DNA from: Gemmatimonadaceae bacterium
Lineage (GTDB): Bacteria; Gemmatimonadota; Gemmatimonadetes; Gemmatimonadales; Gemmatimonadaceae
DNA: 64,000 nucleotides
Reading direction: 5' to 3'
NCBI GenBank assembly: GCA_020852815.1
Contig: JADZAN010000032.1
Coordinates: 1 to 64,000 of the forward strand
Shown here in pieces: positions 18,261 to 27,067 of this stretch (the stretch's first letter is position 1; the number at the start of each line of letters is the position of its first letter). A program made the translations under genes and the position numbers. Under the pieces are notes generated by a model. It was not told the origin of the DNA. It did no database searches and saw only the letters and a program-made list of their open reading frames with translations.

Positions 18261-18409
18261 GCGCGGATGGCGGGGAGCGTGGGCGATCTCCTGTAGCCTA
18301 GCGAGGGCGGGAGAAGCGAACCAGAGCCGTGCGCGAACGTCCCCTCGCACGATGGCCGGGAAGCGCGCACATTGTCATCCTCAGGACGCGCCATCAGAGC
18401 CAGCACCGA

Positions 18410-19168
18410 GTGACGTCACCGCCCGCACCAGGTCCGCCCACGCCCCCCGCGACGCCCGCGCCGCCCGCGCCGCCCGATCCGTCATCACACGAGGCCGGCA
18501 CGCGCGAGGTAGGGGCCTCGCGCCGCATGCTCGCCATCACGGAGTGGGAGCTGCAACGCATCCTGCTCGACATCCACGACGGCCCCGTGCAGCACATGTA
18601 TGCCGCCCTCTCACAGGTGGAGCTGCTGGATGCCGCGCTGCAGCGCTCGGTTGGAGTGGACCCCGAGGTCGTGCAGCGCAAGGACCGCATCCGCAAGCTC
18701 CTGGAGGACGGACTCACCGAGGTGCGCTCGTTCATCGGGGCGTTCCGCGCGCCGGAGTTCGAGCATCGCCCGTTGTTGCAGCTGGTGGACGAGCTGCTCC
18801 TGCAGCACGAGCACCTCACCGATACGCAGACGACGCTGGACACCGACGCCGAGCTGCCGCCCGAGGACCTCCCGGTGCGCATCGCGCTCTATCGCATTCT
18901 GCAGGAAGGGCTGTCCAACGCCTACCGCCACGGCGGCGCGAGCAAGGTGACCGTCTCGCTGCGCGCCGTGCGCGGCGGGGCACGAGCGCGCCTGCGCCTC
19001 GAGATCGTCGACAACGGCGCAGGCTTCGATACGACGGACGCCCTTGGCGAAGCGCATTTCGGGCTGCGCGGGATGCGCGACCGGGTGGAGATGGTGGGGG
19101 GCTCGTTCGCCCTGTCGAGCGCGCCCGGCAAGGGAACGCGCGTCACCGTGGAGGTCGACGCCCAATGA
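18410..19168 (+). CDS. Soluble HisKA_3 (NarL-type) sensor histidine kinase
   Basis: 252 residues from a GTG at 18410; a GTG at 18329 and an ATG at 18527 are alternatives. After a Pro/Ala-rich lead comes the HisKA_3 box LLDIHDGPVQHMYAAL (phosphorylated His in DIHDG), then HATPase_c with EGLSNAYRHGGASKV, VDNGAGFD and FGLRGMRDRVEMVGG. There is no transmembrane or recognisable sensing domain, so the signal must come through another protein or the short N-terminus. The stop overlaps the ATG of the response regulator, the obvious partner. Confidence 0.82.
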   Translation: MTSPPAPGPPTPPATPAPPAPPDPSSHEAGTREVGASRRMLAITEWELQRILLDIHDGPVQHMYAALSQVELLDAALQRSVGVDPEVVQRKDRIRKLLEDGLTEVRSFIGAFRAPEFEHRPLLQLVDELLLQHEHLTDTQTTLDTDAELPPEDLPVRIALYRILQEGLSNAYRHGGASKVTVSLRAVRGGARARLRLEIVDNGAGFDTTDALGEAHFGLRGMRDRVEMVGGSFALSSAPGKGTRVTVEVDAQ

Positions 19169-19797
19169 CGCCGCGCCTCCGCATCCTGCTGGCCGATGAC
19201 CACGCCCTCGTGCTCGAGGGGCTTCGCTCGCTCCTCGACGCGCAGCCCGACATGCAGGTGGTTGGGGCCGCGACCGACGGGGCTCAGGTGATGGAGCAGT
19301 TGCGCAACCACAAGCCCGATGTCGTCGTGCTCGACCTGGAGATGGGGACGATGAGCGGGCTGGCCTGCCTGGAACGAATTCGCGCCGAGAAGATCCCGGT
19401 GCGTGTGCTCGTCCTCTCGGCGTATGGCGATGGCACGTCGATGCGCGCCGCGCTCGACGGCGGCGCCGACGGCTACGCCCTCAAGACCGACCCGCCGCGC
19501 AACACGGTGGACGCCATTCGCCAGGTGTATCGCGGGCAGCTCGTCTTTCCGCTGGCGGCCAAGCGCTGGTTGTTAGGCAAGTCCGCGTCGTCGGACCCGC
19601 GGCAGCTCACCGAACGCGAGGAGTCGGTGTTGGCGCTGCTGGCCGAGGGGGCGACGAACGCCGAGATCGCGCGCCGGCTCCGGGTGAGCGAGAACACCGT
19701 CAAGTTCCACCTGCAGAACCTGTACATGAAGCTCGGTGTGGGGAACCGGACCGAGGCGGTGGCGGTGTACCTGCGCGAGCGGGCGCCGAGGCGATAG
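19165..19797 (+). CDS. NarL/FixJ-family response regulator
   Basis: 210 residues. The receiver domain (1-120) has the acidic pair ADDH, phosphorylated Asp in VVVLDLEMG (about residue 55), switch Ser in VLSAYG and Lys in YALKTD. The C-terminal LuxR-type HTH (about 148-205) reads LTEREESVLALLAEGATNAEIARRL and SENTVKFHLQNLYMKLGV. It is expected to bind DNA after phosphorylation by the kinase encoded directly upstream (4-base ATGA overlap). Target genes are unknown. Confidence 0.92.
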   Translation: MTPRLRILLADDHALVLEGLRSLLDAQPDMQVVGAATDGAQVMEQLRNHKPDVVVLDLEMGTMSGLACLERIRAEKIPVRVLVLSAYGDGTSMRAALDGGADGYALKTDPPRNTVDAIRQVYRGQLVFPLAAKRWLLGKSASSDPRQLTEREESVLALLAEGATNAEIARRLRVSENTVKFHLQNLYMKLGVGNRTEAVAVYLRERAPRR

Positions 19798-19824
19798 GCG
19801 CCTAACGGGCGGGGGTGAACACGA

Positions 19825-19860
19825 GAACGAGGTGGCGCCAGCTGCGGCGCCACCTCGTTC
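19825..19860. terminator. Bidirectional terminator, 15-bp stem
   Basis: GAACGAGGTGGCGCC (19825-19839) pairs perfectly with GGCGCCACCTCGTTC (19846-19860) around a 6-base loop. It lies between the convergent response regulator and SusD-like genes and can serve both. Confidence 0.8.
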
Positions 19861-19883
19861 GTCGACCTGCCTACTGCGCGCGG

Positions 19884-21254
19884 TTACTGCCCGCACGCCG
19901 GTTGGATGCTCACCACCTTGGGGTTGGACAGGCGCTCGCCGTTGGTGATCGGGAACAACGATCCCGGGCAGACGCGCGCCTCGGACGTTGCGCCCCATCG
20001 CGAGCTCACGATGCCGAAGCGGTACATGTCATTCAGGCGTCGTCCCTGCATCACTGTGTTTGCCTGACGCTCGTGGATCAGGATTTCGAGCGCCGTTGGC
20101 TGCGGCGCCGCGCCCGTCCAGGACGGGAGGGCATTGAGGGCGCGAAGCTGGCTGATGCGCGACGTGAACTCGGGGGTGTTCCCCTTTGCCAGCGCCACCT
20201 CCGCCACGATCAGGAGCATGTCTCGCGACCCGGTCACGGTCAGCGGCGACATGGTCTGTCCGTTCACGAACTCGGTGAGCAGCTGTCCCGCCGCCGGATC
20301 GGGCTGCCCCGTGATCGGATCCTTCAGGGCCACCGTCATCACCTTGGTGGTGTAGTTGTAGGTGGCCAGCGATGGGTTGAAGATGACCTCGCGACGCGAG
20401 TTCGTGCATGAGGGGAGGAAGCAGTTCCCCCACCCCATGCCAACTTGCACTTCCAGCTTGAGGCGGTAGTCGCTTCCCAGGAGCGGGAGCGCGGCGATGG
20501 CATCGTCGGCCGCCCCCTGGTCATCGACCAGTGGCTGCGCTGGCGTCTTGCCGGAGGGGTTCAGCTTGCGCCAGATCGCGCGATCGAACTTCGCCCGCGC
20601 CCGCACCGCCAGGATCTGTCCCTTGAGGAGCGTGTTGGCCGCCGGGACGGAGGCGAGGGCGCGGGTCGCCGCCACCTCCGCCGAGTCGTACAGCGTGACC
20701 ATCTTGTCCGGCCCCACCGCATCTCCCGCCTCACGCTGATTCGAGGCGATCACGAAGTTGTCGAAGTGATTGGCCAGGTAGTCGTACGTGATCGCGGCGT
20801 ACAGGTTCGCCAGCGCCAGCTGCGTGGGATCGGCCAGTGTTCCGGCCGCCTTGAACTCCTCGAGCTGCGTGACGGTGCGCGCCGCCATGAAGCGGGCCGG
20901 CGTCATCCCGGAGAACGCGTCCTCGAGGAACTCGTTGTAGGGATCACGCACCTCGCCACGGCTGAGCCGGTCCACGCCGTCGAGCGAGCCGCTCCAGACA
21001 AAGTTGTCGCTGGCGATTTCGGCATGCCCCACCAGTTGCACCGCGCCGCGCGTCAGCGCCGCCAGCGTCCCGTTGACCTGCGCTGCGGCAGAAGCGGGCA
21101 CCTTGAGCGCATCGGCGTTGACGTTGTTCGGGTTCTCTACATCCAGCAGGCTGCCGCACGCGCCCGACAGGAGTGCGATGACCATGCCGCATGCGATGCT
21201 CACCCGTTGAGCCTGCCGGCGCGCCTGCATCGGATCTGCGATTCTCAATCTCAT
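19884..21254 (-). CDS. SusD/RagB-family outer-membrane lipoprotein
   Basis: 456 residues from the ATG at 21254. A lipoprotein signal (MVIALLSGACGS) is followed by the LDVENPNNVN motif common to SusD-like proteins, then a helical TPR-type scaffold and the C-terminal RRLNDMYRFG region. SusD-like proteins sit on top of SusC channels and capture glycans, peptides or other ligands. The gene follows susC by 16 bases. The signature is that of the Gemmatimonadota-type SusD group (short, with LDVxNPN), inferred rather than proved. Confidence 0.85.
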   Translation of the reverse strand: MRLRIADPMQARRQAQRVSIACGMVIALLSGACGSLLDVENPNNVNADALKVPASAAAQVNGTLAALTRGAVQLVGHAEIASDNFVWSGSLDGVDRLSRGEVRDPYNEFLEDAFSGMTPARFMAARTVTQLEEFKAAGTLADPTQLALANLYAAITYDYLANHFDNFVIASNQREAGDAVGPDKMVTLYDSAEVAATRALASVPAANTLLKGQILAVRARAKFDRAIWRKLNPSGKTPAQPLVDDQGAADDAIAALPLLGSDYRLKLEVQVGMGWGNCFLPSCTNSRREVIFNPSLATYNYTTKVMTVALKDPITGQPDPAAGQLLTEFVNGQTMSPLTVTGSRDMLLIVAEVALAKGNTPEFTSRISQLRALNALPSWTGAAPQPTALEILIHERQANTVMQGRRLNDMYRFGIVSSRWGATSEARVCPGSLFPITNGERLSNPKVVSIQPACGQ

Positions 21255-21270
21255 GGATCGTCGATGCTCC

Positions 21271-24200
21271 CTAGAATCCAAGGCGGACGGTGAGGGCGAA
21301 GCGACGCGGAAGCGGAAGCGCGAAAGTGTCGCTCGATTCGTAGAAGTTGTTGTCGACCTGGTTGGACGAAAGGCTGTTCGAGACGCCGCCCCAGTTGGCC
21401 TCGGGGTCGGTGCCGGGATAGCGTGTCCACAGCATCAGGTTGCGCGCCGCAAACATGAACTGAACCTCGCTGGCCCCGATGCGCGAGGCGAGGCGAGCCG
21501 GCGCCGTATACGTCAGGCTCAATTCACGCCAGCGGACCATGTCGCCCGGATCGTTCTGGTTGGCCCCGTCGTATGGCGAGAGCGCCACCAGTCCCAGCCA
21601 CTTCATCGCGGCGTCGTAGCGCTGTTCCGCCGTGGACGCAGGGTTCAGGAGCGTGGCCTCGACCTTCGTGGCGGCCATCTTGTTGCGGCCGAGTGTCGGC
21701 GAGGCGTTGCGGAAGGCGTCCGTGAGGTTGGTGATCGTGTAGTTCCCGGTCTTGTACTCGAACAGGGTCGCGACCTTCCAGTGCTTCGCCACGCGAAGGT
21801 TGCCTCCGAACGCGCCCTGCCAATCGGGCATCGGCTTCCCCTGGTAGTGATCGAGGTAGTCGCCGTTCCCGTTGTCGTCCGCCCGGAGGAGCTTGAGATT
21901 CGTCGGGTTGATCGGGTTGGCGAGCGCCGCCAGCAGCTCGGCCTTGGTGGCCGCACGCCCACTCGTGCCTAACGTGAACGGCGTCTCGTCCGGCTTGAGG
22001 CAACCGCCCTTGGCCTGGGCGGCCGCGTTCGAGTAGCTGCTGCACGGCGCCATGATCTTGGCCCCGAACAGCGAACCGGGGGCATAGCCCTCCTTGATGA
22101 AACCACGGACGCGTACGTATGACCCCTGCACCTTGATGGCCGGCGCGCCGCCAAGGCTCACCACGTTCTGGTGCAGGTACGACGCGTTCGCGAAGAGGTC
22201 GAGCGACAGGTTCGGCTTGTTGACGACGTAGCCATTCACGCCGATCTCCCACCCGTTGGCCTCGAGCTCGCCAATATTGGCCAGCTGGCGGGCGGTGAAG
22301 CCACCGGAGAGCGGAAACTGCTTCTGCACCAGCGCGTCCGTCACCCTGCGGCGCCAGTTGGTGACCGTGAGGCTCACACGATCGTTGAGGAAGCCTGCTT
22401 CGGCCCCCGCTTCGAGTTCGGTCGAGACTTCGGGCTTGAGGTCAGGATTCCCGAGGTTGTCGGGCATCAGGCCGCCACCCGTCGATGCGGCCTGCGCGCG
22501 ATACGTCGTGAACTTGTCGAACGCCCCCGGCTGTCGCCCCGAACGGCCGATCGCCGCGCGAACGCGGAACGTCGAGACCAGACCCGAGGTCCACCACGGA
22601 CGGTCGGACGGGACCACCGAAAGGCTCGCTTTCGGGTACAGCACCCCGCCGGCACTCTCGCCGAAGGCGCTGTTATAGTCGTAGCGCGCGCCCACGGTGC
22701 CGAAGATCCAGTCGCTCAACCCGACCTGCTCCTGCACGAAGTAGCCCGCATTGACCACCTTCACGAGTCCCTCGTACACGCTCGGCGTATTGCCGGCCCC
22801 CACCACTTCGAGCCCCGGCCCGGGGAAGTTGCGGTTCGACCCCCCTTCGTTCCGCTGGTTGGTGATGAAACCCTGTCCGCCGACCACGAGCGTCGAGCGG
22901 ATGGCGGAGGTGAACTGACGATCCCAACTCGTCTTCACGTCCAGGGTCACGTTCTGCTGCCACAAGTCATCGACGCTGCGCGAGCCATCGGGGGCGTTGA
23001 GCGAGAAACGATCCACGGCATTCCCGAACGGCATGAAGCTCACCGCACGCATCGACGTGTTGTCGAGCCCGAGCGTCGCGTCGAAGTTGAACTCCGTGGT
23101 GGGCGTCCAGCGCGTTGTCAGGGCACCCGTGTAGTGCGTCCCGTCCTGGTAGATCTCCTGTTGCAGCGCCTCACGAACCGTGTTGCTCAGGGTGTTGCCG
23201 AATGGGTTCCCGGCTCCCTTGCAGCGCCCGTTGCCCGCGATCGCATCCAGGGATTTGACGCCGTTCGCGTCGAGGCAATAGCCCTGATCCGGGCGCGCAT
23301 ACATCGCCTGCGCATACGGCGAGTAGATCGAGTTGCCGCCCTGCGGCACCTCGCTATGCAACACCGTGTAGCGCGACTGGAAACCGATGTTGATTTTCTC
23401 GCGCGGGAAGATGTTCAGGTTCATCGAACTCTGCACCCGTCGCGCGATGTCAGCCTGGAGACCGCCGAGTTTGTCCGACGTGAAGGGGCCGTCCTCATAT
23501 TGATAGCGCCCGCCAACGTAATACGTCATGCGATCCGTGCCGCCGGTCACCGAGCCGTTCAGCACATTCCCGTACCCCGTCTCGTACAGCTGCTTCGTCA
23601 CGTTGTAGCCGAACGGGACGAAGGGGGTGATGGTCTGGCTGTACAACTTGCTCAGGAGCGTGGCCTGATCGGAGGTTCGTGCGAAGCCTGTGTTGGGGGC
23701 GACGCGATCGCTCGGGTAGGCCAGCTGCGAGCGCTCGTAGTCCAGGTTCCATCGCGCATTTCCTTGCGCGCCCTTCTTGGTGAAGATCTGGATAACGCCG
23801 TTGGAGGCCTCGGTGCCGTAGAGCGTCGCCGCGGCCGCTCCCTTGAGCACCTCGATGCGCTCGATCGATGTCGGGTCGATGTCGTCGAGGCGCGACGTTG
23901 CCGTGCCACCGAAACCGGAGCCGCCGTTGTCCATGCGTACCCCGTCGATATAGATGATGGGGTTGTTGGACTGCGAGAGCGAGGCGTTGCCGCGAATGCG
24001 AATGCGCGCCCCGCCACCCGTCACGCCGCTCGAGGGAAGGACCATGACGCCCGGCATCCGCGCCGCCAGCGCCTCGGTGGGGGTCTGGATGGGAGCGCTC
24101 CGGAGCTCGGCGATATCGACCGTGCCGATCGTGTTACCGAGCTTCTTGGTCTCCACCGCCGTTCCAGTTCCCGTGGTGACCACCGCTTCCAGCTGCAACG

Positions 24201-24558
24201 CCGACTGCTGGAGGGCGAACTCCACGCGTGCCGTCGCTCCCAGAGCGACCGTCACGCTCCGGGATGCCTGGGCATATCCGATGAGGCGCACGCGCACTTC
24301 GAGCGTCCCCACCGGGACGTTGGTAAGCCGGAACGTCCCGGTGACGCTGGTGCTGGCGCCAATGCTCGTGCCGGCGATAAACGCCTGCGCGTTGGCGAGT
24401 GGCTGCTGGGTGGCGGCGTCGCGGACCACGCCCTCGATCGAGCCGGCGGTGGTCGGTGCAACCTGCGCGTGCGCGCTCACCCCTGCGCTCGCCAGGCCGA
24501 GGAATGTCGCCGTAGCGATGTACCTGGCAGTTCGGCTAACGACCCATCTGTTGATCAC
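21271..24558 (-). CDS. SusC/RagA-family TonB-linked outer-membrane transporter
   Basis: 1095 residues. The start is the GTG at 24558, placed behind GGAGGGA with a 4-base spacing; it opens a signal peptide ending VSAHAQ. An N-terminal carboxypeptidase-regulatory-like domain (GSIEGVVRDAATQQPLANAQ) precedes the plug (TPTEALAARMPGV, IRIRGNASLSQSNNPIIYIDG, IEVLKGAAAATLYGTEASNG) and a 22-strand barrel ending in RFALTVRLGF. It imports substrates gated by SusD using TonB energy. No polysaccharide-degrading gene is nearby, so the substrate may be peptide or other. Confidence 0.92.
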   Translation of the reverse strand: MINRWVVSRTARYIATATFLGLASAGVSAHAQVAPTTAGSIEGVVRDAATQQPLANAQAFIAGTSIGASTSVTGTFRLTNVPVGTLEVRVRLIGYAQASRSVTVALGATARVEFALQQSALQLEAVVTTGTGTAVETKKLGNTIGTVDIAELRSAPIQTPTEALAARMPGVMVLPSSGVTGGGARIRIRGNASLSQSNNPIIYIDGVRMDNGGSGFGGTATSRLDDIDPTSIERIEVLKGAAAATLYGTEASNGVIQIFTKKGAQGNARWNLDYERSQLAYPSDRVAPNTGFARTSDQATLLSKLYSQTITPFVPFGYNVTKQLYETGYGNVLNGSVTGGTDRMTYYVGGRYQYEDGPFTSDKLGGLQADIARRVQSSMNLNIFPREKINIGFQSRYTVLHSEVPQGGNSIYSPYAQAMYARPDQGYCLDANGVKSLDAIAGNGRCKGAGNPFGNTLSNTVREALQQEIYQDGTHYTGALTTRWTPTTEFNFDATLGLDNTSMRAVSFMPFGNAVDRFSLNAPDGSRSVDDLWQQNVTLDVKTSWDRQFTSAIRSTLVVGGQGFITNQRNEGGSNRNFPGPGLEVVGAGNTPSVYEGLVKVVNAGYFVQEQVGLSDWIFGTVGARYDYNSAFGESAGGVLYPKASLSVVPSDRPWWTSGLVSTFRVRAAIGRSGRQPGAFDKFTTYRAQAASTGGGLMPDNLGNPDLKPEVSTELEAGAEAGFLNDRVSLTVTNWRRRVTDALVQKQFPLSGGFTARQLANIGELEANGWEIGVNGYVVNKPNLSLDLFANASYLHQNVVSLGGAPAIKVQGSYVRVRGFIKEGYAPGSLFGAKIMAPCSSYSNAAAQAKGGCLKPDETPFTLGTSGRAATKAELLAALANPINPTNLKLLRADDNGNGDYLDHYQGKPMPDWQGAFGGNLRVAKHWKVATLFEYKTGNYTITNLTDAFRNASPTLGRNKMAATKVEATLLNPASTAEQRYDAAMKWLGLVALSPYDGANQNDPGDMVRWRELSLTYTAPARLASRIGASEVQFMFAARNLMLWTRYPGTDPEANWGGVSNSLSSNQVDNNFYESSDTFALPLPRRFALTVRLGF

Positions 24559-24640
24559 AACGTCCCTCCGACTGTGGTGAGATGCTACGAATGGACAGGA
24601 ACTTCCTGCTGGTAGCGCTTGCGGCCCCCGACGAGGCGGA

Positions 24641-25075
24641 TCAGGGTGGAATCCCCCCACCGCCGGGTGGGCCGTCGCCCCCCGCCACGCCGCGCATGTG
24701 TCGCACGCTGAGGAAGACCGCGATCGTCCCTGCCACTGCCGATGCCGCCACGACCATCGTGCGCCGCTTGTCGAGGGTGCGGCGTCCAGTGAATGCCACC
24801 GCGTCGGCGGGAATCGCGACACGCTTGCCCACCCACGACACGCGCTGCGCCGTGAACGCGGAGATGGACGTAGTCATGCGAAGCACCAGCGAGTCACCGG
24901 TCGCATCGAGCACCTCGCCCTCGAGGATCGCGGGGGTAACGCCAAGTTGCTTGCCTACGGTCGGTGCGCCCTGCTCGTTGAGGCGCACGCGCACCACCGA
25001 TCCTGCCAGCGCGCCGCCGGCCATCGGAACGAACTCGAAGCATCCCGTCAGGAGCACCAAGATGACAATGCGCAT
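24641..25075 (-). CDS. Small predicted lipoprotein with C-terminal membrane segment
   Basis: 144 residues from MRIVILVLLT. A short signal with lipobox LLTGC suggests a lipoprotein. The middle resembles an SH3-like strand barrel (GSVVRVRLNEQGAP, EGEVLDATGDSLVLRM, VAIPADAVAFTGRR) and the C-terminus has a hydrophobic segment TMVVAASAVAGTIAVFLSV plus a Gly/Pro tail. No family recognised. It lies 82 bases upstream of the SusC gene in the same direction, so it may be co-transcribed with it. The longer upstream frame is arginine-rich and not used. Confidence 0.6.
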   Translation of the reverse strand: MRIVILVLLTGCFEFVPMAGGALAGSVVRVRLNEQGAPTVGKQLGVTPAILEGEVLDATGDSLVLRMTTSISAFTAQRVSWVGKRVAIPADAVAFTGRRTLDKRRTMVVAASAVAGTIAVFLSVRHMRGVAGGDGPPGGGGIPP

Positions 25076-25594
25076 CACCGTCGCGAGCGCACGCCCGCGC
25101 CGACGTCGTTCGGGATACCGTGGACGCGGGAAGCGCGCGAGGCGCGAGCGACGCATGGGAAGCGCGTCTCCCGACTGGTCTGACCGGTGGGCAGGTGTCC
25201 GTCGTGGCATTCTGAACGCATCCAGCTGCAACGGTGACCGTACGCGAACGTGTCGCCTGCACGGCGCTGGCGGCACGAACTGCGAGACGCGCCGCAAGCC
25301 CCGGTTCGAGCGACGGGACCGTGTATAACGTTCGGGTGCGGCTGGACGTTCGAACCCGATTGTTCGACCTCGATCCCTCGGCTCGTCAGCAGTGTGGTCG
25401 CATCTCCATCGTGCGCGGCGCAGGCGTCGATGCGAATACTCCGCGCGAATCGCCCTCTTTCTCCATCGGGCGCGCGAGATCAACGGCAGCGAGCGTATCG
25501 AGCCGCTCGACTCGGCACCAGCGGTGGAATGTGAGCGCTCTCATGTCCGCCGGACCTCGCGGGCACGTCGCGAGTGGGACGGGCCTGAGCGATT
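25076..25594. other. Intergenic stretch between lipoprotein gene and terminator
   Basis: No gene is supported here: the frames are arginine-rich and lack family motifs. It presumably carries the promoter of the minus-strand lipoprotein-SusC-SusD genes. I see no clear -35/-10 pair or palindrome that could be named. Confidence 0.5.
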
Positions 25595-25635
25595 GCACCG
25601 GGCGCCACGTCCGCAGTGGACGTGGCGCCCGGTGC
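25595..25635. terminator. Long terminator hairpin after glyQS, 18-bp stem
   Basis: GCACCGGGCGCCACGTCC (25595-25612) pairs perfectly with GGACGTGGCGCCCGGTGC (25618-25635) around the loop GCAGT. It lies 22 bases after the glyQS stop and should end that transcript. Confidence 0.8.
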
Positions 25636-25657
25636 CAGCGCGTGAAAGCGTTAGGCG

Positions 25658-27010
25658 TTAGGCGCTGTGCCCGGTGCGTGCGGCGATGTACTCGCGGGCG
25701 GCGGTGGCGGCAATGCGCTCCTGCGCCAGCGTGTCGCGGTCGCGCACGGTGACCGTGCCGTCGGTCATCGTCTGCCCGTCGATCGTGAGGCAGAACGGCG
25801 TCCCGATCTCGTCCTGGCGCCGATAGCGACGCCCAATGGCCCCGCTTTCGTCGAGAAAGACGGGGAAGTGCGGGCGCAGCTCGTTGGCGAGCTTCTCGGC
25901 GAACTCCGGCATCCCGTCCTTCTTGGTGAGCGGGAAGACGCCGGCCTTGATGGGGGCGAGCGACGGAAGGAGGCCGAGGACGACTCTTCCCTCTGCCTCA
26001 CCGGGGACCGCCTCCTCGCGATACCCGTTCACGAGGACGGCGAGCGTGGTGCGGTCGGCGCCCACCGAGGTCTCGACGACAAACGGGACGTAGCGACGAT
26101 TGCTCACCTGGTCCACATACTCCAGGCGCTTGGACGAGTACTCCTGGTGGCGCGTGAGGTCGAAGTCGCCGCGATGATGGACGCCTTCGATCTCCTGGAA
26201 GCCCAGCGTCCCGCCAAAGTCGAACTGGATGTCGAAGGCGGCGCGCGCGTAGTGCGCCAGCTCCTCCGGCGTGTGCTGGTGGAAGAGGAGGCGGTCCGGC
26301 TGCAACCCTAACGACTGATGCCAGGCCATGCGCTGCGCCTTCCAGTACTCGAACCACTGCATGTGGTCCGACTCCGGATCGACGAAGAACTGCATCTCCA
26401 TCTGCTCGAACTCGCGCGTGCGGAAGATGAAGTTCCCCGGGGTGATCTCGTTGCGGAACGCCTTGCCGATCTGGGCGATGCCGAAGGGGACCTTTTGCCG
26501 CGACGCCTGCTGCACGTTGAGAAAGTTGACGTAGATCCCCTGCGCCGTCTCGGGGCGCAGGTACACCACCGCCGCCGATTCCTCGACCGCCCCCATGAAC
26601 GTCTTGAACATGAGGTTGAAGTTGCGCGGCTCGGTGAGCTGGCAGTCGGCGTGCTCCCCGGGATGCTTGCTCGGCTTTCGCGGGCATTGCGCATCCTCGA
26701 GTTTGTCGGCGCGGAATCGCGCCTTGCACGCCTTGCAATCGACCATGGGATCGGTGAAACCGGCCACGTGTCCCGACGCTTCCCACACACGCGGGTGCAT
26801 GAGGATGGCCGCGTCGAGCCCCTCGATGTCGCCGCGGGCGCGGACCATGGCGTGCCACCACCGGTCCTTGAGGTTCTTCTTCAGTTCGACGCCCAGCGGA
26901 CCGTAGTCCCACACCGAGCCGGCCCCTCCATAGATCTCGGAGGACTGGAAGATGAAGCCGCGCCGCTTGGAGAGCGACACGAGTTTTTCCATGACGTCGG
27001 GGTGGGGCAT
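25658..27010 (-). CDS. glyQS: Glycyl-tRNA synthetase, single-chain alpha2 type
   Basis: Charges tRNA-Gly with glycine. 450 residues, the usual size for the dimeric form. Class II motifs are visible: [20 protein letters not shown] at the N-terminus, [36 protein letters not shown], and the C-terminal anticodon domain from about 330. A cysteine-containing insertion (DCKACKARF and [16 protein letters not shown]) is present, as in other members. The start MPHPDVMEK at 27010 has the normal N-terminus. It is not cotranscribed with a beta-chain gene, consistent with the one-subunit enzyme. Confidence 0.95.
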   Translation of the reverse strand: MPHPDVMEKLVSLSKRRGFIFQSSEIYGGAGSVWDYGPLGVELKKNLKDRWWHAMVRARGDIEGLDAAILMHPRVWEASGHVAGFTDPMVDCKACKARFRADKLEDAQCPRKPSKHPGEHADCQLTEPRNFNLMFKTFMGAVEESAAVVYLRPETAQGIYVNFLNVQQASRQKVPFGIAQIGKAFRNEITPGNFIFRTREFEQMEMQFFVDPESDHMQWFEYWKAQRMAWHQSLGLQPDRLLFHQHTPEELAHYARAAFDIQFDFGGTLGFQEIEGVHHRGDFDLTRHQEYSSKRLEYVDQVSNRRYVPFVVETSVGADRTTLAVLVNGYREEAVPGEAEGRVVLGLLPSLAPIKAGVFPLTKKDGMPEFAEKLANELRPHFPVFLDESGAIGRRYRRQDEIGTPFCLTIDGQTMTDGTVTVRDRDTLAQERIAATAAREYIAARTGHSA

Positions 27011-27067
27011 AGGGCAATCAGGGGACAGGAGACGGACAATGGCTCAGCGACCACGCAAGGTAACCAC

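Noticed and set aside
19801-19870. tRNA-like structure
   Set aside because: The long perfect stem is a simple terminator hairpin; no tRNA arms or CCA region.
22171-24615. Long plus-strand open frames over susC (814 codons) and over the ABC permeases (32379-34865)
   Set aside because: They are antisense to genes with strong family motifs; long antisense frames are expected in high-GC DNA.
26281-27067. T-box or glycine riboswitch before glyQS
   Set aside because: The 57 bases between glyQS and the next gene are too short and show no matching structure.
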